The notes beneath the pieces were generated by a model. It did no database searches. It worked only from the letters and a program-made list of their open reading frames with translations, and was not told where the DNA came from. From JBFLYZ01 sp040756415 (GTDB taxonomy: Bacteria > Bacteroidota > Bacteroidia > JADZBD01), in NCBI GenBank assembly GCA_040756415.1, contig JBFLYZ010000058.1, positions 1 through 22,498 on the forward strand: a stretch of DNA of 22,498 nt, read 5' to 3'. Below, in pieces: positions 1 to 5,972 of the stretch; the stretch's first letter is position 1, and each line of letters begins with the position of its first letter. The position numbers and the translations under genes were made by a program.

Positions 1-711
1 CTCATCGGCTACCCCCTCTCCCACTCCTTTTCCCAGAAATATTTTACTGAAAAATTCCGGAATCTGGGGCTTAGCGATTGCGGGTTCAGGAATTTCGAAT
101 TGAAGGATATCAGCGGCTTCCCCGGATTGCTGGAAGAGCAGAAAGAGCTGGTGGGCCTGAGCGTGACCATACCGCACAAGGAAAGCATCCTTCCGCACCT
201 GCACAACCTGGACGACACCGCGCGCGCTATAGGCGCTGTGAACTGCATAGATTGCCGTACCAGGACCGGCTACAATACCGATGCCTGGGGCTTCCGCCAG
301 GCCATACGCCCTTTCCTGGCGGCCCATCATTATAAGGCTTTGATACTGGGCACAGGCGGGGCATCCAAAGCGGTGGCCTGGGCGCTGAAAGAAATTGGCA
401 TAGAGTACAGGTTCGTTTCCCATTCAGGCAAAACGGGCGCCCTGCGCTACGAAGACCTGAACGCTGTGGCCATGCAGGCCTTTCCCTTTATCATCAACAC
501 CACTCCATTAGGCATGCTCCCGGATGTAGAAAGCTGTCCGTCTTTACCCTACGAACACCTCACACCGCAGCATTTCCTTTTCGACCTGGTTTATAATCCC
601 GCTGAAACGCTTTTCCTGAAAAAAGGCAAAGAAAAACACGCCCTCTGCCAGAACGGCCTCACCATGCTGCAGCAGCAGGCGGAAAAGGCCTGGGAGATCT
701 GGAATACTTAG
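1..711 (+). CDS. aroE: Shikimate dehydrogenase, 5'-truncated by window edge
   Basis: This enzyme reduces 3-dehydroshikimate to shikimate with NADPH in the cytoplasmic shikimate (aromatic amino acid) pathway. The frame is open from base 1, and the first visible residues LIGYPLSHSFSQ are the substrate-binding N-terminus of AroE, so only about 5-8 residues are missing. The Rossmann nucleotide loop is visible as LGTGGASKAV, near visible residue 116. It is followed by the family motif INTTPLGM, then FDLVYNP and the C-terminal QNGLTMLQQQAEKAWEIW. The visible length of 236 residues fits the usual 245-275. The gene stands alone here and ends just before a strong hairpin with A and T flanks (723-749). 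Identification is secure. The only oddity is the AT-rich toxin-antitoxin patch that begins right after it. Confidence 0.96.
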   Translation, partial: LIGYPLSHSFSQKYFTEKFRNLGLSDCGFRNFELKDISGFPGLLEEQKELVGLSVTIPHKESILPHLHNLDDTARAIGAVNCIDCRTRTGYNTDAWGFRQAIRPFLAAHHYKALILGTGGASKAVAWALKEIGIEYRFVSHSGKTGALRYEDLNAVAMQAFPFIINTTPLGMLPDVESCPSLPYEHLTPQHFLFDLVYNPAETLFLKKGKEKHALCQNGLTMLQQQAEKAWEIWNT

Positions 712-722
712 CCTTATTTATT

Positions 723-749
723 AAAAAGTTCCCATAATGGGAACTTTTT
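723..749. promoter_or_regulatory. Perfect palindrome: probable HigA operator and aroE terminator
   Basis: Two 12-nt arms, AAAAAGTTCCCA (723-734) and TGGGAACTTTTT (738-749), are perfect reverse complements separated by TAA. The element lies 12 nt after the aroE stop and directly upstream of the higB -7 box. Its A-rich 5' flank and T-rich 3' flank give it the form of a bidirectional intrinsic terminator. Its place over the -33 to -10 part of the higB promoter fits an operator for autorepression by the HigA antitoxin, which is the known mode of control in this family. The symmetry is seen directly; both roles are inferred. Confidence 0.7.
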
Positions 750-751
750 TG

Positions 752-759
752 TATATTTG
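752..759 (+). promoter_or_regulatory. -7 box of higBA promoter
   Basis: TATATTTG matches the Bacteroidota -7 consensus TAnnTTTG. Only 5 nt separate it from the higB GTG codon at 765, so transcription should begin at or within a few bases of the start codon. The upstream -33 region falls inside the palindrome at 723-749. Confidence 0.6.
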
Positions 760-764
760 CTTCT

Positions 765-1058
765 GTGAGGGTTATTGCCAAGAGTACTTTACGGGCTTTC
801 TGGACCAAACATGCGGATTGTGAACAGCCGCTGAAGTCCTGGTATAAGGAAGCTGCAGAAGCCAATTGGAAAGGTCCGAGAGATATTAAGCGGGATTACC
901 CTTCGGCAAGTTTTTTGCCGGACAATCGTGTGGTTTTTAACATAAAAGGGAATCATTACCGGCTTGTTGTACGTATCAATTACGATTATGGTATAGTTTG
1001 GATACGGTTCATAGGTACACATAGCCAATACGACAAAATAGAAGCAGCTAAAATCTGA
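765..1058 (+). CDS. higB: HigB-family (RelE-like) mRNA interferase toxin
   Basis: This 97-residue protein matches the HigB toxin family of ribosome-dependent mRNA endonucleases, the type carried by E. coli HigB. Typical segments are the start MRVIAKSTLRAFW, the middle RVVFNIKGNHYRLVV and the end IRFIGTHSQYDKI. The conserved His in the GTH motif and the basic and aromatic residues near the C-terminus are present, so the toxin looks intact. Translation appears to start at GTG 765, just after a -7 box, with no Shine-Dalgarno sequence. It sits 4 nt before its antitoxin gene, in the toxin-first order usual for HigBA. The toxin should cut translated mRNAs when the labile antitoxin is lost. Confidence 0.93.
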   Translation: MRVIAKSTLRAFWTKHADCEQPLKSWYKEAAEANWKGPRDIKRDYPSASFLPDNRVVFNIKGNHYRLVVRINYDYGIVWIRFIGTHSQYDKIEAAKI

Positions 1059-1062
1059 TATT

Positions 1063-1419
1063 ATGGAATGGAAAGTGATCAAAACGGAAAAAGATTATCA
1101 AAAAGCACTCAAGCGCCTTGAGACCATCTTTCACGCAAAAAAAGGCTCAAAAGATGGGGATGAACTGGAACTGCTTTCTTTGCTGATCGACAATTATGAA
1201 AAGGAAAAAAATTCGATCGATCTGCCCGATCCTATTGAAGCCATTAAATTCCGCATGGAACAGCTCGGATACAAGCAAAAGGACCTGGCTGCGGCAATGG
1301 GATTAAAAAGCAGAGTGAGTGAGATCTTAAACAGAAAAAGAAAACTCACGCTGGAAATGATCCGTAAACTTAACGAAGTGCTGGGCATACCGACAGAAGT
1401 TCTGATAAGGGAATATTAA
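1063..1419 (+). CDS. higA: HigA-family antitoxin, XRE helix-turn-helix
   Basis: This 118-residue protein has a charged helical N-terminal part (residues 1-60) and a C-terminal XRE-type helix-turn-helix. The latter is visible as MEQLGYKQKDLAAAMGLKS followed by RVSEILNRKRKLT at about residues 65-100. This is the architecture of E. coli-type HigA, in which the protein wraps around HigB and also represses the operon. It starts at ATG 1063, 4 nt after the higB stop, so the two are co-transcribed and probably co-translated. The DNA-binding domain is the natural candidate to bind the palindrome at 723-749. Composition is AT-richer than aroE, in line with acquisition as a mobile module. Confidence 0.93.
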   Translation: MEWKVIKTEKDYQKALKRLETIFHAKKGSKDGDELELLSLLIDNYEKEKNSIDLPDPIEAIKFRMEQLGYKQKDLAAAMGLKSRVSEILNRKRKLTLEMIRKLNEVLGIPTEVLIREY

Positions 1420-1439
1420 ATGATGCAGTACAATTTTAA

Positions 1440-2048
1440 ATGAAAAATATTTTTTTCATTACGACCATCTTTCTCGCCCTGGCAGCCGCTCACGGGCAGA
1501 CAGGCATCAATCAATTTGACCAAAATGACAAGAAGCATGGCAAGTGGCTTGAATATCTAGACGCTAAATGGAAGGTTCTGAACGATTCAAGTCATGCCGT
1601 TTACTGCGCTTACAATTACTACGAGCACGGGCAAAACACTTTCCGCATCTCCTTTGGAAAGGAATACAGGCTTCGTGATAAACTGGAAATAACAAATAAC
1701 GACAATAGAGCAATCGGAAAATTGAAATTACTTCACGGAGAATACAAATGGTTCGACAAAAAAGGCCGGATAGTTTCCATTGATCATTTTGAGAACGGTG
1801 AACATATATGGTCGAAAATGTATTTCTGGGAAAGAGGTCAGGGCTATTGGGGTTTTTATAAAAGAATGACGGGCAAGCTGGGGGCGTATTATGATTTTAC
1901 AAAAATGTATCAAAACCAACCCAACACGTACTACATGGAAGTGTACGATAAAAGCGGCAACATTACCTACTACTTTACCAGGAAAGTTAACCATTGGGGC
2001 GCATATCCGATCTCAAAGGATGAATTAGACAAACTGAGCGCTAAGTAG
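1440..2048 (+). CDS. Secreted MORN-like repeat protein, unknown function
   Basis: This 202-residue protein has an N-terminal signal peptide (MKNIFFITTIFLALAAAHGQ), so it is exported. The body has short aromatic/Gly-rich units such as KKHGKWLEYLDAKW and LHGEYKWFDKKGRIVSIDHF. These resemble MORN_2 repeats (G-x-W/Y-x-x-Y/F ... G), common in secreted or lipidated Bacteroidota proteins of unknown role. No catalytic motif was seen. It begins 20 nt after higA in the same orientation and could be read from the higBA promoter. Base composition (many AAT, AAA and ATA codons) is like higBA and AT-richer than aroE upstream. It is probably cargo beside the toxin-antitoxin pair rather than a functional partner. 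The product name is a family-level guess. Confidence 0.75.
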   Translation: MKNIFFITTIFLALAAAHGQTGINQFDQNDKKHGKWLEYLDAKWKVLNDSSHAVYCAYNYYEHGQNTFRISFGKEYRLRDKLEITNNDNRAIGKLKLLHGEYKWFDKKGRIVSIDHFENGEHIWSKMYFWERGQGYWGFYKRMTGKLGAYYDFTKMYQNQPNTYYMEVYDKSGNITYYFTRKVNHWGAYPISKDELDKLSAK

Positions 2049-2086
2049 GGTAAAGTAAGCAATCCTGCGGATTCGATTGGCTTGCA

Positions 2087-2121
2087 GGGCAGGCAGGCGC
2101 AAAGGTGCAAACCTCCTGCCC
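2087..2121 (+). repeat. Hairpin downstream of the MORN-like gene
   Basis: GGGCAGG (2087-2093) and AGG (2095-2097) pair with CCTCCTGCCC (2112-2121), giving a 10-bp stem with one bulged C and a 14-nt loop. No T-run follows, so it is not a classical intrinsic terminator. It could protect or end the 3' end of the 1440-2048 transcript. Confidence 0.4.
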
Positions 2122-2164
2122 CAAATTTCAAAAGCCAAAACCAGGCGCATAAGCGCGCTTTTCA

Positions 2165-2172
2165 TATCTTTA
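2165..2172 (+). promoter_or_regulatory. Candidate -7 box for the T9SS propeller gene
   Basis: TATCTTTA is one base off TAnnTTTG and would give a 5' leader of about 95 nt before ATG 2271. It lies inside the 31-nt loop between AACCAGG (2139-2145) and CCTGGTT (2176-2182). The match is weak and experimentally unsupported. Confidence 0.3.
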
Positions 2173-2270
2173 TCTCCTGGTTCCTATGCGCAATGCCGGG
2201 AAAAAGACTACATAGTTCCATTATTCTTCCAAAAAAATGAGCGCTCAGCGCTATAAGCACCTCAACTAAC

Positions 2271-3962
2271 ATGAAAACGAAACTTTACCTATGCTTATTT
2301 ATGACGGCAGTGCTCGGCATTTCTGCCCCTGCACAGATCTATACTGCCGCTTTTCAGATCCAGTCTGCCAACACCGACCGGGGTATGCGTGTAACCACCG
2401 ATAATGCGGGCAATGTGATTACAACGGGCTATTTTGGCGGGTCGGCCGATTTCGATCCCGGAGTCGCCTCCGCCCTGCTCACGCCCACCGGCTTATCTGA
2501 GGATGTATACATTGCCAAATACGATGCCGCGCTCAATTACCTGTGGGCGGTTAAATATGGCGCGAGCGGCTCTGATTTTTCGTATGCCCTGGCAACGGAC
2601 GCCTCAGGCAATATTATTGTTGGCGGTGACATATCCTCAAACAGCAGGGACGGCTTTGTAAATAAATACGATGCCGCGGGTAACCTGATGTGGTCGATCG
2701 TCATCGGAGGGGTCAATAAAGACGTGGTTTACGGTGTGAAAACCGATGCGGTCAACAGCGTGTATGTTACCGGCTATTTCAGCAATACGGTGGATTTTGA
2801 TCCCTCGCCTTCCACGTTCAACCTTACTTCAAATGGCGGCAGGGATATCTTCCTTGCCAAATACGATGCTGCCGGAACGCTGGTATGGGCCTTTAACGTT
2901 GGCGGGCCGATCTCCACCGCCTATGAGGAAGGAGGCCAGGATATAGCGATTAACGGGGCAAACGTGTACCTGGCGGGAAATTTTGAGGGTACCGCGGACT
3001 TCGACCCCTCTGTGGGCTCCAACACGCTGACATCGAACGGAAGCCTTGATATTTTCGTGGCCAAATACGACACCTCGGGCAATTACGCCTGGGCTTTCAA
3101 CGTGGGTTCGGCCAATAAGCACGATTACTGCTACGGTATAGATATTGACGCTTCTGAAAATGTCTACATCACGGGAGGCTTCGAGGAGACAGCCGATTTC
3201 GACCCTTCCGTTTCTACGGCAACGCTTACATCCGCTTCGGTAAACGCCCAGGATATCTATGTGGCAAAATACAATTCCTCCGGTGCATACCAGTGGGCTT
3301 TCCAGGCAGGCGGCAACACCGGTGTTGACGACCATGCTTTTGATATTGACGTGACGCCAGCGGGCGATGTCTATATTGGCGGAGAGGTTTGGGGGCCCGC
3401 GGATTTCGACCCCTCGCCCGGTGTAACGAACATAAATACTTCGAACGACCAGGTGTTCTTTGCAAAATACACCTCTGCCGGAAGCTTTGTCTGGGTTTTT
3501 GAAGTAGGCTCGACAAGCGGCAACGGCTCGGCCGACAATGGCTTTGGCGTTCACGTGGCGAACAGCGGAACGCTGTATGTTACGGGAGATTTTTCGGGAA
3601 CCGCGGATTTTGATCCGAGCGCTGCAACGGCCAGCCTGACCTCGAGCGGGGGGGATGCCTTTGTTGCGGCCTACGGTACCGCCATATTCACCCATGTAAA
3701 TAATACCGGATTGGAAAACGCTGCGCTTACGGTTTTTCCAAACCCTGCTGCCCGGGAAGCAACCATAAGAACAGATGCCAGCCTAGACAACGCAACATTA
3801 ACACTCTGCAATGCACTCGGGCAGGAAGTAAAAACGATGGAAAACATTTCGGGGCAGGCAATTACCCTGTACCGCGACAACTTGCCGGCCGGGCTCTATT
3901 ACATTCGCCTGACGCAGGACGGTAAACTGATCGTGGCAGGCAAGCTGATCATCACGGACTAA
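2271..3962 (+). CDS. SBBP-type seven-blade beta-propeller protein with T9SS type A sorting domain
   Basis: This 563-residue protein has a signal peptide (about residues 1-22, ending in APAQ) and then about seven repeats of roughly 62-70 residues. Each repeat follows the pattern D-a-x-G-N-V-Y-x-T-G-x-F, then [A/V]DFDPS, then DIFVAKYDxxGxxxWAF-x-x-G. This is the SBBP/beta-propeller signature. Six units carry the DFDP motif; the second is shorter and lacks it. Seven units match a closed seven-blade propeller. The last 75 or so residues start at TVFPNPA and end KLIITD, the type IX secretion (Por) sorting domain that is cleaved on export to the cell surface or medium. The role is unknown: adhesion or binding is more likely than catalysis, since no active-site motif was found. 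Confidence 0.88.
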   Translation: MKTKLYLCLFMTAVLGISAPAQIYTAAFQIQSANTDRGMRVTTDNAGNVITTGYFGGSADFDPGVASALLTPTGLSEDVYIAKYDAALNYLWAVKYGASGSDFSYALATDASGNIIVGGDISSNSRDGFVNKYDAAGNLMWSIVIGGVNKDVVYGVKTDAVNSVYVTGYFSNTVDFDPSPSTFNLTSNGGRDIFLAKYDAAGTLVWAFNVGGPISTAYEEGGQDIAINGANVYLAGNFEGTADFDPSVGSNTLTSNGSLDIFVAKYDTSGNYAWAFNVGSANKHDYCYGIDIDASENVYITGGFEETADFDPSVSTATLTSASVNAQDIYVAKYNSSGAYQWAFQAGGNTGVDDHAFDIDVTPAGDVYIGGEVWGPADFDPSPGVTNINTSNDQVFFAKYTSAGSFVWVFEVGSTSGNGSADNGFGVHVANSGTLYVTGDFSGTADFDPSAATASLTSSGGDAFVAAYGTAIFTHVNNTGLENAALTVFPNPAAREATIRTDASLDNATLTLCNALGQEVKTMENISGQAITLYRDNLPAGLYYIRLTQDGKLIVAGKLIITD

Positions 3963-4094
3963 GCAGGGCGCTTCATAAAGCGGCTGCGGATGCAGCGCTC
4001 CCGTGAGAATGGCTCTGCGGCCCTCTGTGTTCTCATTGCTAAATTTTTCAGATTTATACCCCTGCCCCATCCCGCCCCTTCACCGGACAAATAG

Positions 4095-4102
4095 TAACTT
4101 TG
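4095..4102 (+). promoter_or_regulatory. -7 box of the Crp/Fnr gene
   Basis: TAACTTTG is an exact TAnnTTTG match with only 3 nt (CGC) before ATG 4106. It predicts a leaderless or almost leaderless transcript and supports ATG 4106 over the TTG codon at 4100, which overlaps the box. Confidence 0.65.
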
Positions 4103-4105
4103 CGC

Positions 4106-4726
4106 ATGGAACTGCAGGATATAACGGAGTTCAGGACCTCACCCCGGATGCGGGAAAGACTGGCCGGCCTCGGGTTTACAAAAAGAATAGCGGAAGGCGA
4201 GGTCATACTCCATGAAAACGCTCATATCAAGGCCATTCCCATAGTGATAAGCGGAAGCATCAGGGTTATGCGGACGGATGATGACGGCAGGGAAATACTG
4301 CTTTATTACATCAAAGGAGGCGAAAGCTGTATCATGTCCTTCCTGGGCGGCATGCACCACGATACCAGCAAGGTAAAGGCCGTTGCCGAAGAGGAAACGG
4401 AGATCCTTTTTATTCCGATAGACAAGGTAAACCTTCTTATCCGGGAATTTCCCGAATGGCTGGACTACATTTTCAGGCTGTACCACAAGCGCTTTGAGGA
4501 GTTACTGGATATGGTCAATGCGATAGCCTTCAAAAAACTGGATGAGCGGCTCCTCAGCTTTATAAAAAAGAAATGCGAATTGACAAAGAGCCAGACCCTC
4601 TATGTAACCCATGAGCAACTGGCCAATGAGCTGGGAACAGCGCGAGTGGTCGTTTCACGCCTGCTCAAACAAATGGAAGAGAAAGGCCTGATCAGGCTGG
4701 GCAGAAACAAAATTTTCCTTCTGTAA
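4106..4726 (+). CDS. Crp/Fnr-family transcriptional regulator
   Basis: This 206-residue protein has an N-terminal cyclic-nucleotide-binding-type beta-roll (about residues 10-125), visible in GEVILHENAHIKAIPIVISG and the turn GREILLYYIKGGES. A C-terminal winged helix-turn-helix follows (about residues 145-206), with VTHEQLANELGTARVVVSRL as the recognition region. It lacks the N-terminal Cys cluster of FNR, so iron-sulfur oxygen sensing is not supported, and the ligand is unknown. ATG 4106 is chosen because the -7 box ends 3 nt before it; an in-frame TTG at 4100 lies inside the box. The next two genes encode a DUF6132-type protein and a rhodanese. This neighbourhood recurs in Bacteroidota and suggests local control of a sulfur- or redox-related response. 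Confidence 0.9.
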   Translation: MELQDITEFRTSPRMRERLAGLGFTKRIAEGEVILHENAHIKAIPIVISGSIRVMRTDDDGREILLYYIKGGESCIMSFLGGMHHDTSKVKAVAEEETEILFIPIDKVNLLIREFPEWLDYIFRLYHKRFEELLDMVNAIAFKKLDERLLSFIKKKCELTKSQTLYVTHEQLANELGTARVVVSRLLKQMEEKGLIRLGRNKIFLL

Positions 4727-4758
4727 CAAAAGTAGCTGTGCGGGAAAGAACAACATCG

Positions 4759-4766
4759 CATCTTTG
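4759..4766 (+). promoter_or_regulatory. Candidate -7 box for the DUF6132/rhodanese pair
   Basis: CATCTTTG differs from TAnnTTTG only at its first base. It lies 44 nt upstream of ATG 4811, so the small membrane protein and rhodanese genes may have their own promoter. The stretch between the Crp/Fnr stop and this box (4727-4758) would be the natural place for a regulator site; the partial dyad GTAACaaaaGTAGC near 4723-4736 is too weak to claim. Confidence 0.4.
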
Positions 4767-4810
4767 CGCCATAGAAAAAATGGAGATCATACCGTTAAAC
4801 CTTTTCAGAA

Positions 4811-5011
4811 ATGAGCTACCTGTTGAAACATAAACTCACGATCATCGGGATAATCGCGGGCGCTCTGCTCGGCTATCTCTACTATCATTTCGTAGGATGC
4901 GCAAACGGAACCTGCTCCATCACCTCAAAACCATTGAACAGCACCCTGTACGGGGCCATAATGGGGGGCCTGCTCTTAAGTATGTTCAAAAAAGAGCAGC
5001 CAGGTAAATGA
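4811..5011 (+). CDS. DUF6132-type small membrane protein
   Basis: This 66-residue protein has two predicted membrane segments, around residues 10-28 (IIGIIAGALLGYLYYHFVG) and 46-60 (TLYGAIMGGLLLSMF). They are joined by a loop with two cysteines, C30 and C35, in the pattern GCANGTC, followed by SITSKP. This pattern matches my recollection of the DUF6132 family, found in Bacteroidota next to rhodaneses and Crp/Fnr regulators. The gene ends 20 nt before the rhodanese start, so the two are probably one transcript. Function is unknown. The paired cysteines beside a sulfurtransferase suggest, by inference only, a part in sulfur or thiol handling at the membrane. Confidence 0.8.
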   Translation: MSYLLKHKLTIIGIIAGALLGYLYYHFVGCANGTCSITSKPLNSTLYGAIMGGLLLSMFKKEQPGK

Positions 5012-5031
5012 AAATTCAAACCGAATAGAAT

Positions 5032-5346
5032 ATGCTGAAACTAATCAAAGAGCTTCTCGGCCTCGGGCCAAGGGTCGATTATGCCCAACTGGTCAGGCAA
5101 GGCGCGCTCATCCTGGATGTACGGAGCAAAGGCGAATTTCAGGCCGGTCATATAAAGGGTTCTGTCAATATACCCGTGGACAGTTTGACATATCACTTGA
5201 GCAAGCTGAAAAAAGACAAACCCATCATCACTTGCTGTGCAAGCGGGATGAGAAGCGCGACCGCTAAACACATATTGAGATCGAATGGCTTTGCCGAAGT
5301 TTACAACGGAGGGGGCTGGGCGAGCCTGCAAAACAAGATCTCTTGA
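5032..5346 (+). CDS. Single-domain rhodanese-like sulfurtransferase
   Basis: This 104-residue protein is a lone rhodanese domain without a signal peptide, so probably cytoplasmic. Visible landmarks are LILDVRSKGEFQAGHIKGSV (residues 26-45), the fold's signature, and the active-site loop C69-A-S-G-M-R74, which has the catalytic cysteine and closing arginine of an active persulfide-forming enzyme. A second cysteine, C68, sits directly before it. Such proteins carry sulfane sulfur from thiosulfate, polysulfide or cysteine desulfurases to an acceptor. It is the third gene after the Crp/Fnr regulator and DUF6132-type protein. The substrate cannot be told from sequence. The start at ATG 5032 gives a normal length. 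Confidence 0.9.
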   Translation: MLKLIKELLGLGPRVDYAQLVRQGALILDVRSKGEFQAGHIKGSVNIPVDSLTYHLSKLKKDKPIITCCASGMRSATAKHILRSNGFAEVYNGGGWASLQNKIS

Positions 5347-5364
5347 ATTTTAAACCCCGGAACA

Positions 5365-5417
5365 GTGCGGCCTGCCCGGATATTCCAGGGTGCAGGCCAT
5401 GCACCTTTGGCTGCATG
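5365..5417. repeat. Two overlapping, mutually exclusive hairpins
   Basis: GGCCTGC (5369-5375) pairs with GCAGGCC (5392-5398), and the stem can extend through GTGC (5365-5368) with GCAC (5401-5404) around a 2-nt bulge. A second stem pairs CATGCA (5398-5403) with TGCATG (5412-5417). The shared bases mean only one can form fully at a time. The element sits in the 243-bp gap between the rhodanese and DoxX genes. An 11-nt direct repeat, CCCGGAACAGT, occurs at 5356-5366 and 5465-5475 in the same gap. No T-tract follows either stem. Confidence 0.35.
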
Positions 5418-5589
5418 TAAATTGAATTTTATAGCAGCATAGCCACCGGCCCCTGACATCCGCGCCCGGAACAGTCCTGTTTTGTAATCATGAAAATTAG
5501 GTTTTACTTTGCTCCCGCCCGCCAGCGTGACCGGGCATTGCTTTTAAAGGCCGGTCAATGAACGCCAGGGGAACGGTAAAACTCTGCTT

Positions 5590-5955
5590 ATGAAATCCAT
5601 CCCGATCATATACTGGACCACCACCATCCTCTTTGTGGGTTTTATGGCTTTTTCGGGCGTCTTCGATATCCTGGTCACAGAGGAGGCCGTACAGTTCATC
5701 ACCCACCTGGGCTATCCCGTTTATTTCATTCCTTTCCTGGGTGTGGCCAAGCTGCTGGGTAGCATAGCCATTTTGATCCCCTCATTCAGGCGCATTAAGG
5801 AATGGGCCTATGCCGGGCTGTTCTTCGACCTCATTGCGGCCGTTTACTCCAACTATATGGTGGACGGCTTTCAGCCGGGCGCGCTGTTTATGGTACCCGT
5901 GTTCGGGATGGCCATCGCTTCGTATATTTATAATCGAAAATATTTCGGACTATAA
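5590..5955 (+). CDS. DoxX-like family membrane protein
   Basis: This 121-residue protein has four predicted transmembrane helices: about 5-24 (IIYWTTTILFVGFMAFSGVF), 42-62 (PVYFIPFLGVAKLLGSIAIL), 72-88 and 95-115. The family hallmarks are the short first loop and the conserved LGYPVYF/LGVAKLLG stretch of DoxX_2-type proteins, related to the DoxD/DoxX quinone-linked and mycothiol-oxidase membrane subunits. Most members lack a known reaction, and none is assigned here. It starts at ATG 5590, about 80 nt after a possible promoter (TTTACTTTG near 5501). The DUF3592-like frame follows within 17 nt, so the two may be co-transcribed. Confidence 0.85.
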   Translation: MKSIPIIYWTTTILFVGFMAFSGVFDILVTEEAVQFITHLGYPVYFIPFLGVAKLLGSIAILIPSFRRIKEWAYAGLFFDLIAAVYSNYMVDGFQPGALFMVPVFGMAIASYIYNRKYFGL

Positions 5956-5972
5956 TTCCTTTCGCTTATATA

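Noticed and set aside
2829..3695. 288-codon minus-strand open frame across the T9SS propeller gene
   Set aside because: It is the mirror of a strongly repetitive coding frame; the translation is Arg/Gly/Val-rich with no family motifs and no promoter, while the plus-strand protein is clear.
4780..4833. 17-codon upstream ORF overlapping the start of the DUF6132-type gene
   Set aside because: It follows a candidate promoter, but the peptide (MEIIPLNLFRNELPVET) has no feature, and one short ATG frame is expected by chance in such a leader.
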